In this document: positions 17,345 through 25,555 of the stretch, piece by piece
Numbering within the stretch: the first letter of the stretch is position 1
Layout of the letters: each line of letters starts with the position of its first letter
Source: Candidatus Leptofilum gracile
Lineage (GTDB): Bacteria; Chloroflexota; Anaerolineae; Promineifilales; Promineifilaceae
Direction of reading: 5' to 3'
Length of the DNA stretch: 64,000 bases
NCBI GenBank assembly: GCA_016713825.1
Contig: JADJOJ010000011.1
Span: 248,001-312,000, forward strand
Notes under the pieces: generated by a model
What the model was told of the DNA's origin: nothing
Seen by the model: the letters and a program-made list of their open reading frames with translations, nothing else
Databases searched by the model: none
Translations under genes and position numbers: made by a program

Positions 17345-18319
17345 ATGACAGAACAAAAATTCAAGCACATTTCAGTCGGGAAAGATGGCAGCGTTTGGGC
17401 TGTCGGTAAAGCAGATGGAACCATTCACCGCCTGTACGGTGACGCCGGGGCTGTGGGCTGGGTGCCAGACAAAAGCGGCAAAGCAGAAGTCATTGCCGCT
17501 GTTGACTGGGCCAACGCCTGGTGTGTCAACAAAGCTCACGAAATCTGGCATTTAACCAATGCCGAAAGCCTGGACAAAGGCGGCACCTGGACGAAAGTTG
17601 CCACCCACAGCGGTCGCGCCGACGCCCAGACGATTTCTGTTGGTAACGATGGCAGCGTCTGGTATGCCCAGACGGACGGCACCCTCTTCCGCACGGCTCG
17701 GCCCGGCTATGGTGCAGGCGTTGGGTTTTGGGTGCATGACAAAGTGGGTAAAGCTGAGGTGATTGCAGCTATCGACGCAACCAGTGTCTATTGCATCAAC
17801 AAAGAGCACGAAATCTGGTTTGGCCAAAATGGCACGTGGAGCCAGATTCCTACGCACAGCGGCCGGGCAGACGCCAAATCTATTGCCGTCAACCCGGAAG
17901 GCTACGCCTGGTATGGCGGCGCAGATGGCGCGGTTTTTCGCCACGTTCGGCCTGGTGATGGGGTGGGGCTGCCTCTTTGGGGAACCAGCTGGCACCGCAA
18001 GCAGATGGGCAAGGCAGCGGTTCTGGCCGTTGGCCTGCAGGACCTGGTCTGGTGTCTGAATACAGAAGGTGAGGTGTGGCGTGCTTTCGACGACAAGTGG
18101 CAGCAGCTGGGCCAGAGCGGCCCTGGGGCAACAAAGATGTGGACCTATACGGTTAAACGTGGCGATGGCTTGATGGCGATTGTCCGAAAGGAGTTTAAGC
18201 TGAAGGATCCGCAGGATACGGTGGAGATCGGCCGTTTTGTCAACCTCATTGTGGCCCAAAATGGCATAAAGGATCAGAACAGAATAAAGCCGGGTGAAAC
18301 ACTCAGATTGCACTATTAA
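17345..18319 (+). CDS. Tectonin-type beta-propeller protein with C-terminal LysM domain
   Basis: A 324-aa protein built from alternating repeats: HISVGKDGSVWAVGKADG, TISVGNDGSVWYAQTDG and SIAVNPEGYAWYGGADG, interleaved with VIAAVDWANAWCVNKAHEIW, VIAAIDATSVYCINKEHEIW and a third copy. This is the tectonin/PLU beta-propeller pattern, often lectin-like. The last 60 residues form a LysM domain (YTVKRGDGLMAIVRKEFKL ending RIKPGETLRLHY), which binds N-acetylglucosamine polymers. No signal peptide is visible, so export would need another route. A strong AAGGAG site precedes the ATG. It shares the cell-wall theme with the SH3 lipoprotein upstream. I infer a glycan-binding role; the ligand is unknown. 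The gene contains no ACGGCCGT octamer, unlike its neighbours. Confidence 0.8.
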   Translation: MTEQKFKHISVGKDGSVWAVGKADGTIHRLYGDAGAVGWVPDKSGKAEVIAAVDWANAWCVNKAHEIWHLTNAESLDKGGTWTKVATHSGRADAQTISVGNDGSVWYAQTDGTLFRTARPGYGAGVGFWVHDKVGKAEVIAAIDATSVYCINKEHEIWFGQNGTWSQIPTHSGRADAKSIAVNPEGYAWYGGADGAVFRHVRPGDGVGLPLWGTSWHRKQMGKAAVLAVGLQDLVWCLNTEGEVWRAFDDKWQQLGQSGPGATKMWTYTVKRGDGLMAIVRKEFKLKDPQDTVEIGRFVNLIVAQNGIKDQNRIKPGETLRLHY

Positions 18320-18342
18320 TCTGCCGTTGGCAGCTAACAGTG

Positions 18343-18371
18343 GATGGGCGTCTGGTTATCAGGCACCCATC
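18343..18371 (+). terminator. Probable terminator of the lipoprotein/tectonin unit
   Basis: GATGGGCGTCTG pairs with CAGGCACCCATC around a 5-nt loop, with one mismatch and one wobble. A weak T/A-rich tract follows. Confidence 0.5.
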
Positions 18372-18405
18372 TATTTATTTGCAGCATCTGTTTTATCAAC
18401 AGGGT

Positions 18406-18424
18406 TTACGCAGTTGCTTTGGTC
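18406..18424 (+). repeat. 19-nt dispersed repeat, copy 1
   Basis: TTACGCAGTTGCTTTGGTC matches 29029-29047 at 18 of 19 positions. Both copies are intergenic and on the same strand. They may be the end of a longer, decayed intergenic element. Confidence 0.5.
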
Positions 18425-18515
18425 GGTCTCCTGATCGCGCCAGACAGGTGGTATGGCCAGACGCCGTCCACAACCCGTAAAATGCGTACGTTATGATATG
18501 TATAGGAAATTAAAA

Positions 18516-18821
18516 ATGAAAATTTTGAAACAAGATGAAGCCGCCCTGTGGCGCTGTGAACCGTGCGATGTCTGGTGGTGCAGCCAACCAGTGAGATCGC
18601 CCACAAGCTTTTTGCTGTCGCTGCCTTTGGATCAGTTAGAAGAGATGGGTTGGGACAATTTCCGTGGTTGGCAGTTGGGTGGCACACCTCACGTAGCTAC
18701 CTGCCCTGAATGCGGTATCGTTAATGTGGCGGTGTGCCATGGCACTGCATCTTCAGGGCCTCCGTTGATGATGAGCCTGGCTGCGCTTTTGCGGCCGATT
18801 CCTGCTTTTTCTCATCTTTAG
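18516..18821 (+). CDS. Small Cys-rich protein, possible zinc ribbon
   Basis: A 101-aa frame starting MKILKQDE, with TAGGAAA seven bases upstream. It has paired cysteines WRCEPCDVWWC near residues 14-22 and a second pair CPEC near 64-67, an arrangement that could bind zinc. The C-terminus is hydrophobic. I do not recognise a family and the gene could be spurious; the good ribosome site and the two CxxC-like pairs favour it. It stands alone between two repeat-rich intergenic regions. Confidence 0.4.
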   Translation: MKILKQDEAALWRCEPCDVWWCSQPVRSPTSFLLSLPLDQLEEMGWDNFRGWQLGGTPHVATCPECGIVNVAVCHGTASSGPPLMMSLAALLRPIPAFSHL

Positions 18822-18852
18822 TCTTGGGTTAACGGGGTTTTTTCATTTGCGA

Positions 18853-18903
18853 AACGAGGCCTGAGCCTGTCGAAGGCCGTTCTTCGATGGCTCAGGCCTC
18901 GTT
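18853..18903. repeat. REP-like hairpin containing CCTGAGCCTGTCGAAGG
   Basis: AACGAGGCCTGAGCC (18853-18867) is the exact reverse complement of 18889-18903, and an inner TCGAAG/CTTCGA pairing extends the stem. The word CCTGAGCCTGTCGAAGG is, from memory, a widespread intergenic repeat in many bacterial genomes. It may also end transcription of the gene at 18516. Confidence 0.6.
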
Positions 18904-19007
18904 GCTAACCCCAGGAAATCCCAAAGAGCCCTAATTATTGAACGATGTACCTGGAAAAGAAGTGGGTTATCTTTATAACAGGTAGCTGTTGCGGGCTATT
19001 TACTAAG

Positions 19008-19051
19008 GGTTTGCCCGTTTTTAACTTTGGGTTTTGGTAAACGGGCAAACC
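19008..19051. repeat. Intergenic hairpin between convergent genes
   Basis: GGTTTGCCCGTTT (19008-19020) pairs perfectly with 19039-19051 around an 18-nt loop. It lies between the convergent genes ending at 18821 and 19118, so a bidirectional terminator or REP role is plausible. Apart from this hairpin, the repeat fragment at 18907-18930 and the hairpin at 18853, the 18822-19117 stretch shows nothing. Confidence 0.5.
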
Positions 19052-19117
19052 TTGCGGCACGGTCTGGAGACCGGCCGCAGCACCTGTATAGTTGCAAAAG
19101 TTATTTGTAAACGCATC

Positions 19118-20992
19118 CTAAGGCTGGGGGGGTGACCCAGCATCGGCGGGAATGGGTATCCCATCCGGCACGCTGCGCAAATCTTCACAGGGAACAAAAT
19201 TGACATCACCCCACACGTAGCCGCGCTCATTAAACGTTTCAATATCGGCAATCCAGCGCTTTTCGCCGCCGTCTAGCAGGTAGATGTGCGGGCTGTTAAA
19301 GCATTTCATGAGCACCGGGCCTGGCTCTTCATAAATCATTTTTTGGATGTTTACGGGCAGGTTGGCTACGTTTGCCTGATCGACGCCAAACAGCCAGGGT
19401 AGGGCCAAAATTAAAACCACGGTCCAGATGGCGTAAACGGCCGTTCCCGCACTAAATGCCTGGTACAGCCCCGCCAGCCATTGGCCCGCTTTGGCCCGCC
19501 ATTGCAAAATGAGCAGCAGCGCCAGCAGACCAATGTTGATCACGTTCCAGCCAATAAACGCCAGCCGATTGGGCGTCAGGCGGTCGTTGATTGTGCGGAA
19601 AATGATGGCCGACAGCGCATAGAGGCTGACCACCAGGGTCAAAATCGTTACGCCAATGATCAGGCGACGCAGCCAGCGATCCCGCTCGGCTGAGCTTTCG
19701 GCCGGGCGCAAAATGGTCGCGCTGACCAGCAGCCCCACCACGGCAAACAGCATCACGTTGTAGGTGATGAGCACCTCGCGATTGTCGAACGGGGCGCGGA
19801 AGTTGGCCGGGATGAAGCCGATGTAGATGATGAGAACCAAAAACGTTAAGGGGAGCAGCACCTGCATGACGGCCGAAATGAGCTGGTAAAAGCCCTGGAA
19901 AAAGGGTTGCTCGTCGGGCGGTAGGGTGGGGTTATAAATAATCGTTGGGGCGATCACCAAAATCAGCCCCAGCCCACCCCCAAAAAGAAAGCGCAGCAAA
20001 TCCTCTGAAAATTCAACATTGAGGGCGTTAAACAGACCGATGGTGATGCCAAAAAAAGCGGCCAAAACCCCGGCAAGAATGCCGCCCACCACAATCACTT
20101 CCACTGATTTAAGCAGAAAACGCAGGCGGCTGTTGGGGTCGCGGTGGTTGGCCAGGAAAAACAGCGCCACGCTAACCCAGGCCAGAACCGGCAAATGGAT
20201 GACCATCAGGATGAGGTATTGGTCTTGAAACGGCCGTATCCCCATCTGTGAATAGGTGAAATAAACATAGATGGCGGCAATGAGGGGCAGGGTGGCGGCA
20301 ACGGCCGTAATCAGCCAATTTTTCTTCGCCATCCGCTTAAAATAAACCAAAATGAACAGCGCCGTGAACGGTGCCGCTAAAAGAAAAATCACCGGCACGG
20401 TATCGCGCGGGGCGCTGGGGCCACCCACAATTTGCATCACATACCGTTCATTATCGGAAAACCACCAGAACAGCAGGCCGTTGAGCAGGGCCAGCGGCAG
20501 CACCCAGCGCCATTCGATGATCACCTGTTTGGCCTGCCTGGCGGCATAGTGCAGCCGATGAAACCAGCTGGCCAACAGCAGATTGCTGGGCGCGTTTTGG
20601 TAATGGTCGTCAATAGCCTGCTGGAACGCCTTTTTGTTCCCGGCTTTGAGGGCATCGTGGTAAAGCCCTTCTAATGCTTCTGGATTTTCAGAAAGTTCAC
20701 CGATAGTTTCGTGGTAAGACATGGTTCCACCTTCTAGCCTGATATTAAAAAGTTCTTCAAGATGTTCAACCAGCACGGTTTTCGTTAGGTCGAATGTGGT
20801 TTGAAAAAGAAATTGGAGGAGAACGGCCGTATGCCCCTCTTGCAACAAAAAGCGCGTTTCATCGCGAAACACCTGCGCCATCCCCGCCCCATACGCCCGC
20901 CGGAAATGCGGCGGATACGCGTAGAGCAGCAGCCCGTAACAGCGGCTCAAAAACGTGAGCAGCGTCGATTGCACCTGGATATTCCGCTGCAT
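19118..20992 (-). CDS. Polytopic membrane protein with permease-prefix-like N-terminus (DUF4153-like)
   Basis: A 624-aa integral membrane protein. The N-terminal part has the motif YPPHFRRAYGAGMAQVFRDE (about 26-45), common in PadR-linked membrane proteins and permeases. After a soluble region there are about 12 hydrophobic segments between residues 160 and 545, resembling DUF4153-type proteins. The tail has an extracytoplasmic-looking motif GEKRWIADIETFNERGYVW. Its start codon overlaps the stop of the PadR gene by one base, so the two are translationally coupled and the PadR protein almost certainly controls this protein. The transported or sensed molecule is unknown. Confidence 0.8.
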   Translation of the reverse strand: MQRNIQVQSTLLTFLSRCYGLLLYAYPPHFRRAYGAGMAQVFRDETRFLLQEGHTAVLLQFLFQTTFDLTKTVLVEHLEELFNIRLEGGTMSYHETIGELSENPEALEGLYHDALKAGNKKAFQQAIDDHYQNAPSNLLLASWFHRLHYAARQAKQVIIEWRWVLPLALLNGLLFWWFSDNERYVMQIVGGPSAPRDTVPVIFLLAAPFTALFILVYFKRMAKKNWLITAVAATLPLIAAIYVYFTYSQMGIRPFQDQYLILMVIHLPVLAWVSVALFFLANHRDPNSRLRFLLKSVEVIVVGGILAGVLAAFFGITIGLFNALNVEFSEDLLRFLFGGGLGLILVIAPTIIYNPTLPPDEQPFFQGFYQLISAVMQVLLPLTFLVLIIYIGFIPANFRAPFDNREVLITYNVMLFAVVGLLVSATILRPAESSAERDRWLRRLIIGVTILTLVVSLYALSAIIFRTINDRLTPNRLAFIGWNVINIGLLALLLILQWRAKAGQWLAGLYQAFSAGTAVYAIWTVVLILALPWLFGVDQANVANLPVNIQKMIYEEPGPVLMKCFNSPHIYLLDGGEKRWIADIETFNERGYVWGDVNFVPCEDLRSVPDGIPIPADAGSPPQP

Positions 20993-21378
20993 TAAAAGCT
21001 CACTGCCACCTGTGCCGGAGTGCTGTTTGGCAACAGCTGCTTGTTACGTGCCTGCTGAATCTGCTCTTCCAGCCGGGCCACCTCGGCCGCCAGCACCCGC
21101 TGGCCGAAGTCCGTCAGCCGGTAATAGCGCCGCCGTTCATCATCCAGCTCCGGATCAGGGCGCTCGTCTGTTTCCGTAATGAGGCCGCGCTCTAGCAGGC
21201 GCTTGATCGCTCCGTACAGCGTGCCCGCCATCAGGTGCACCTTGTCTTGCGTGCGCAGCTTGACTTCCTGGATGATGCCATACCCGTGCCGATCTTCATC
21301 GGCCAGGGCCAGCAGGATGTGAAAGACGGTGGGCGTCAGGGGGAGATGGCTGTCTGGTTTCTGAGCAGTTTCTGCCAC
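20992..21378 (-). CDS. PadR family transcriptional regulator
   Basis: A 128-aa winged-helix repressor of the PadR family. The conserved core reads HILLALADEDRHGYGIIQEV, then GTLYGAIKRLLERGLI and RRYYRLTDFGQRVLAAE, covering the recognition helix and wing. The C-terminal helix for dimerisation is short, as in PadR subfamily 2. It is the first gene of a two-gene unit with the membrane protein, overlapping by one base (TAATG). A 9-bp inverted repeat 16-42 bp upstream of the start is a likely autoregulatory operator. PadR proteins usually release DNA on binding a small hydrophobic ligand; the ligand is not predictable here. Confidence 0.93.
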   Translation of the reverse strand: MAETAQKPDSHLPLTPTVFHILLALADEDRHGYGIIQEVKLRTQDKVHLMAGTLYGAIKRLLERGLITETDERPDPELDDERRRYYRLTDFGQRVLAAEVARLEEQIQQARNKQLLPNSTPAQVAVSF

Positions 21379-21393
21379 TACTTTTTCTCCTGG

Positions 21394-21420
21394 GCGATAT
21401 ATGGCCTGACTATATATCGC
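21394..21420 (-). promoter_or_regulatory. Putative PadR operator
   Basis: GCGATATAT (21394-21402) and ATATATCGC (21412-21420) form a perfect inverted repeat with a 9-nt spacer just upstream of the padR start. Placement and symmetry fit an autoregulatory dimer site; this is inferred, not shown. Confidence 0.5.
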
Positions 21421-21626
21421 GCAACTGTATAGTTAGGCTTTATATTTTAATCAGTGGCGTTCTCAATGTCAAACGGCATTATTTTGGCAATCGTTGATTG
21501 TCATCGCCGCGATGGCGGCACACCATGATGAATGAAAATCCACAGATTTCACAGATTTCTCTGTGTTCCGATTTTTATTTTCGAGGGGGATGAAAGGGAA
21601 GGAGGTGGGGGGAGAAACGGCCGTTT

Positions 21627-22832
21627 CTACCAAACCCGGCACAAAAAGCCCTTCAAATAGGCCGATTCAGGGAAGGTGAGCAGCACCGGATGGTCTGGTC
21701 CCTGGGTGAGCGTCTGGCTGATTTGCACCTGCCGCCCGGCATCTACGGCCGCACCAAACAGCACTTTCTGGAACAGATCGGCGCTGATGAGGCCGGAGCA
21801 GGAGAAGGTGGCCAGCAGGCCGCCAGGCGGCAGCAGCCGCAGCGCCAGCCAGTTCAAATCTTTGTAGCCGCGCGTGGCCCGCTCCACGTCTCGCTGGCTG
21901 TGGGCAAATTTGGGCGGGTCCAGCACAATCACGTCGAAGGTTTGGTTGGTGTCGCGGTAGTGGCGCAGCACGTCGAAGGCGTCGCCGGCAATGTATTCGT
22001 CTTGCGGCCGTTTCCAACCATTCCGCGCCACATTTTGCTCCGCTAAAACCAGGGCATCGTAGGAGCTGTCTATGTGCGTGACCTGGGCGGCCCCGTTGGC
22101 AATGGCGTACAGGCCAAAACCGCCGGTGTAGGCAAAGACGTTGAGCATGCTTTTATTGGCGATCTGGTGGGGGAGGGTAACGGCCGTTCGGTTCTCCCGC
22201 TGATCCAGATAAAAGCCACTCTTGTGCCCACCCAGCAAATTGACGCCAAACTGGATGCCATTTTCCTGGATGACCACCGTTTCTGGCGGGGCTTCCCCGC
22301 TGGCGACGCGGTTGATGATGGGCAAATTTTCTTTGGCGCGCACGTCGGCGTCGGACCGCTCCACGATCCCTTTGGGCTGCCAGATGGCGTTGAGCAGCGG
22401 CAAAAGCGCCTCTTTTTGGGCCTCAATGCCCGCCGTCAGCGACTGCATTACCAAAAAATCGCCGTACTTGTCTACGATGAGGCCGGGCAGGCCATCGGCT
22501 TCGGCGTTGACCAGGCGGTAGGCGGTGGTGGCTGGTTCCAGGTTGAGCATCTGGCGGTGGCGCTGGGCTTGCTGGAGACGGCCGTTCCAAAACCCCGCAT
22601 CAATCTGCTCTTCCACGTCCCAACTGAGCAGGCGCACCCGAATTTGGGAGTGGGGATTGTAGTAGCCGGTGGAGAGGAAACGGCCGTTGCCGTCTAAAAC
22701 CTGCACCAAATCCCCCGGCTGCGGCTCCCCCTCCACCCGCTCAATCGCCCCAGAAAACAACCACGGATGCCGGTTCAGTACCGATTTTTCCCGACCACGT
22801 TTCAGAATGAGTTGAGCAGTAATAGTGTGCAT
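21627..22832 (-). CDS. rlmI: 23S rRNA m5C methyltransferase RlmI-like, class I SAM-dependent
   Basis: A 401-aa RNA methyltransferase of the RlmI/COG1092 family, which methylates 23S rRNA cytosine C5. The N-terminal PUA domain (about 1-80) starts with LILKRGREKSVLNRHPWLFSG. The Rossmann domain has SAM motif I MLNVFAYTGGFG, the acidic loop THIDSS, motif IV IVLDPPKFAHS and the SCS segment with the catalytic Cys near the end. Length matches the family. It is the last gene of the minus-strand run starting near 28.9 kb, after a 68-bp gap that holds a repeat-built hairpin. The substrate position is inferred from the family. Confidence 0.92.
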   Translation of the reverse strand: MHTITAQLILKRGREKSVLNRHPWLFSGAIERVEGEPQPGDLVQVLDGNGRFLSTGYYNPHSQIRVRLLSWDVEEQIDAGFWNGRLQQAQRHRQMLNLEPATTAYRLVNAEADGLPGLIVDKYGDFLVMQSLTAGIEAQKEALLPLLNAIWQPKGIVERSDADVRAKENLPIINRVASGEAPPETVVIQENGIQFGVNLLGGHKSGFYLDQRENRTAVTLPHQIANKSMLNVFAYTGGFGLYAIANGAAQVTHIDSSYDALVLAEQNVARNGWKRPQDEYIAGDAFDVLRHYRDTNQTFDVIVLDPPKFAHSQRDVERATRGYKDLNWLALRLLPPGGLLATFSCSGLISADLFQKVLFGAAVDAGRQVQISQTLTQGPDHPVLLTFPESAYLKGFLCRVW

Positions 22833-22859
22833 AGAAATTGGAGAATTGGAGAATTAGAG

Positions 22860-22890
22860 ATTGGAGACTGGAGATTTTTTAGTCTCCAAT
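22860..22890. repeat. Word-repeat hairpin (TTGGAGA type) between mogA and rlmI
   Basis: The region 22837-22897 contains TTGGAGA-like words on one side and their reverse complement on the other. ATTGGAGACT at 22860-22869 pairs exactly with 22881-22890, and the loop contains TTTTTT. Confidence 0.55.
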
Positions 22891-22900
22891 CTCCAATCTC

Positions 22901-23398
22901 CTAAACTTGCCGATGATGGCTTTCGCTGCCTGGCGTGTCGGTGAGCAATTCCAGCGCGTGGGGCAGAATGGGCAGCAGCACGTCCATGTTTTCCCGCACC
23001 GCCTTGGGGCTGCCCGGCAGGTTAATGATGAGCGTGCGTCCCCGAATGCCCGCCACCGCCCGCGACAGCATGGCGTGGCGGGTGATTTTCAGGCTTTCGG
23101 CCCGCAGCGCTTCGGCAATGCCCGGCGCTTCGCGCTCGATGACCGCTTTGGTGGCTTCTGGCGTTACGTCGCGCGGGGCAAAGCCCGTGCCGCCGCTGGT
23201 GAGGATCAGGTTCAGGCCAGCCTCGCACCAGTCGATGAGGGTTTGGGCAATGGCCGCCAGTTCATCGGGCACGATGGCTTGCTGGCTCACCACCCACGGT
23301 GTGCTGTTTTGCACCATTTCGGCCAGGAGGGGGCCGCTGCGGTCTTCATATTCACCCCGCGCGCCGCGATCAGAAACAGTAAGAATGCCAACCTGCAT
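22901..23398 (-). CDS. mog: Molybdopterin adenylyltransferase (MogA/MoaB)
   Basis: A 165-aa protein of the MogA/MoaB family, which adenylylates molybdopterin before molybdenum insertion by MoeA. Seen motifs are GILTVSDRGARGEYEDRSG at the N-terminus, the signature LTSGGTGFAPRDVTPEAT near residues 65-82, and NLPGSPKAVRENM at the C-terminal end of the fold. It starts three bases after the PHP-AlbA_2 gene. A moeA gene is in the same window at 41.2 kb, so the last two cofactor steps are both covered. MogA and MoaB cannot be told apart with certainty by sequence alone. Confidence 0.93.
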   Translation of the reverse strand: MQVGILTVSDRGARGEYEDRSGPLLAEMVQNSTPWVVSQQAIVPDELAAIAQTLIDWCEAGLNLILTSGGTGFAPRDVTPEATKAVIEREAPGIAEALRAESLKITRHAMLSRAVAGIRGRTLIINLPGSPKAVRENMDVLLPILPHALELLTDTPGSESHHRQV

Positions 23399-23401
23399 GG
23401 G

Positions 23402-25174
23402 CTACTGCGCCTTTTCGATGAGTGCCAGCCAGTTGTCGTTCAGGCCGCTGTCGGTAACGCCGTAAAAATAATGGATGGTGTCGCCTTCACGCATAGCCAG
23501 GTCGTACCAGATATTGTCATTCTTTTTGCGCACGTCTAGCACAGCAATGTTCCCTTGCCAATCAATTTTGGCGGGTTTTGGCTTGTCATCTTCCACCTTG
23601 GTGATGGCGTAATGCCACAGCTTGCGGGCCGACGATCGCGTCACGTTTTTGATCAGGTTGCCGTTGCGTAAATCGCGTACCGTATGGTAGTAGGTACCTT
23701 CCCGCTTTTCGCTTTCGACAATTTCCACGCCGGTACGCGGTGTTTCCACTACTTTGGTGGGAGTTGGTGTAATTTGGGGCGGCAGCTGCCCAATTGGCGG
23801 CAGCGGGGGGAGCACCTCTTCAGATAGCGTCGCTTCTGGGCTGGCAGTAACCAAACGAACGATTTCATCTCGTACAGCCAGGCTCGTTTCGGTGTCGTCG
23901 CGAATGTAGAACTGGTTGTCGTCGATGGCGTATGGTTTTTCTGGGCCGGGCTGCACGGTGATGCGCACAATTTGCTTGCCCTGCGACGGCAGGTTGTCGA
24001 TGTGCACCACGGGTTCTGGCGTCACCTTGTTGCTGATGATGGCTTGCAGGCGGTCGATGACCCCGCTGTGGTCGCGCACGCCCACGGGTGTTTCTTTGGG
24101 GTTGGCGGAAACGCCGATGTAGATGGTGCCGCCATTGCCATTGGCCATGGCGCACACGTCGCGCAGCACATTGTTTTGGTAGCCGCCCCGTTGGGCAATG
24201 GAGGCATGAAAGGATTGAACAATTGATTCCCCTTCTTCCCTGGCTAGCTGCACAAAGTCTATGGGATTGGCTGGGCCGCGATACGGCCGTGTCAACGACA
24301 AATCGTTCCCTTTCAGCACCTCTGCCAGCGCTTCGAATGAAGCTTCGCGCAGCAAAATCTCGGTGACACGGTCGCCAATGCCCAACGATTTGGCATTGGC
24401 CGATTCGCGCATCAGGCGGTGGGCGTCGGAGCCTTGAATGCAGCGCATGGCGCGGGGGTATTCTGGCTTGGAACCATCGAAGAAGCGGCGGGTGGTGTAG
24501 GGGCCGCGCTTTTCTAGATCGGTTACTTCCAGTACGTGCAGGTTGGGGTCTTGCGTGTAGGCAATGCGCGTTTGGCCGCCAAAATCCAGCCCGCGCATGG
24601 CCACACCGTTGCTAGAGTTGGCGTGGGCGGCAATGACAATGCCCCCGGCATCGTTGATGACCCGGTAGGCGGTGAGCACGTCGGCGGTGGCCCCCACGGT
24701 GGCGCTGCCTTTGCGCAGCGATTCCAGCGGCACGCGCAGGGTTAGCAGCAGATGCTCTAAAAAGCTGATGGGCGTATCTTGGGGAAAAATGCCCAGGATG
24801 TGAAAGCCAAAGGTGGCGGTAAATTCAAAACCGGGCAGGACCAAAATTTTATCGAGCAGTCGGCGGTATTCGTCTAGCCGTCGCTTTTCTTCTGGGTCCA
24901 GGCGGTTCAGCTCTTCTAGCCAGAGCAGCCTTTCCACTTCTTTGCGCATGGCGGCAAAACCGGCTGCGGTGTTGTGGTCGGTGAAGGCGATGATATCCAG
25001 GCCACGAATTTCGGCCTGGCGCAGAATGTCCAGGTAGCTGACGTTATTTTCCTGATAATCGCTGGAGCCGGGGGTGTGCAGGTGCAGGTCCATTCGCCGC
25101 CATTGGCGAGAGGTTGGGGATGTACTGGGTGATTTGCCGCGTGGTTTGCGGCGTCGGGAACGGCTGTTGCTCAT
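23402..25174 (-). CDS. PHP-domain phosphoesterase fused to AlbA_2 (Schlafen-type) domain
   Basis: A 590-aa soluble protein joining two domains. After a basic, Ser-rich N-terminus, the PHP metal-dependent phosphoesterase domain (about 28-290) has DLHLHTPGSSDY (H31, H33), FTDHN, a PGFEFT segment, IAAHAN and QGSDAH, a full set of metal ligands. Residues about 305-440 match the AlbA_2 nucleic-acid-binding domain (LRDVCAMANGNGGTIYIGV). The C-terminal 150 residues include a Pro-rich stretch and a beta-rich domain ending near the stop. Its ATG overlaps the upstream response-regulator stop by four bases. PHP and AlbA_2 domains both occur in DNA-processing or defence proteins, but the position next to lon and mogA gives no clear defence context. 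Function unknown. Confidence 0.85.
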   Translation of the reverse strand: MSNSRSRRRKPRGKSPSTSPTSRQWRRMDLHLHTPGSSDYQENNVSYLDILRQAEIRGLDIIAFTDHNTAAGFAAMRKEVERLLWLEELNRLDPEEKRRLDEYRRLLDKILVLPGFEFTATFGFHILGIFPQDTPISFLEHLLLTLRVPLESLRKGSATVGATADVLTAYRVINDAGGIVIAAHANSSNGVAMRGLDFGGQTRIAYTQDPNLHVLEVTDLEKRGPYTTRRFFDGSKPEYPRAMRCIQGSDAHRLMRESANAKSLGIGDRVTEILLREASFEALAEVLKGNDLSLTRPYRGPANPIDFVQLAREEGESIVQSFHASIAQRGGYQNNVLRDVCAMANGNGGTIYIGVSANPKETPVGVRDHSGVIDRLQAIISNKVTPEPVVHIDNLPSQGKQIVRITVQPGPEKPYAIDDNQFYIRDDTETSLAVRDEIVRLVTASPEATLSEEVLPPLPPIGQLPPQITPTPTKVVETPRTGVEIVESEKREGTYYHTVRDLRNGNLIKNVTRSSARKLWHYAITKVEDDKPKPAKIDWQGNIAVLDVRKKNDNIWYDLAMREGDTIHYFYGVTDSGLNDNWLALIEKAQ

Positions 25175-25548
25175 TGGCCACCTCCTTGATTGAGCAGGTT
25201 GCTAATGGCTTCGGATAGGTCGTTAGGGGGATAGGGTTTAAGCAAAAAGAGGTTGGCTCCGGCGCTCATAGATTCTTCTTCGCGTCGGTAATCGCCTGAG
25301 GTGATGATGACGGCCGTTTCCATTGCCGCGTTTGTCTCCCCAGCGCGAATGGCCCGCAGCAAATCCAGTCCGCTGCGTCCCCGTGCCAGATGGCAATCGA
25401 TGACAAACGCCTGGGTTTGGGCTGTGGCCGCTGCTTCTGCTTTGTCCTGGTCTTCGCATGCTTCTACGCTGAAGCCGTCTAGCTCCAGCAGCATTTTTAT
25501 TAAACTTGAGTTGGTGTTGTCGTCATCGACAACAATAATTTGAGTCAT
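25171..25548 (-). CDS. Single-domain response regulator (CheY-like)
   Basis: A 125-aa stand-alone receiver domain. The acidic pocket is DDD at residues 8-10, the phospho-acceptor is D51 (FVIDCH), the switch Ser is S84 (IITSGD) and the conserved Lys is K104 (LLKPY). There is no output domain, so it acts through protein contacts. I use ATG 25548 (MTQIIVVDDD), eight bases after the lon stop; a longer frame would overlap lon. Its stop overlaps the start of the PHP-AlbA_2 gene by four bases, indicating coupled translation. No histidine kinase is in the window. Confidence 0.92.
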   Translation of the reverse strand: MTQIIVVDDDNTNSSLIKMLLELDGFSVEACEDQDKAEAAATAQTQAFVIDCHLARGRSGLDLLRAIRAGETNAAMETAVIITSGDYRREEESMSAGANLFLLKPYPPNDLSEAISNLLNQGGGQ

Positions 25549-25555
25549 ATTGTTC

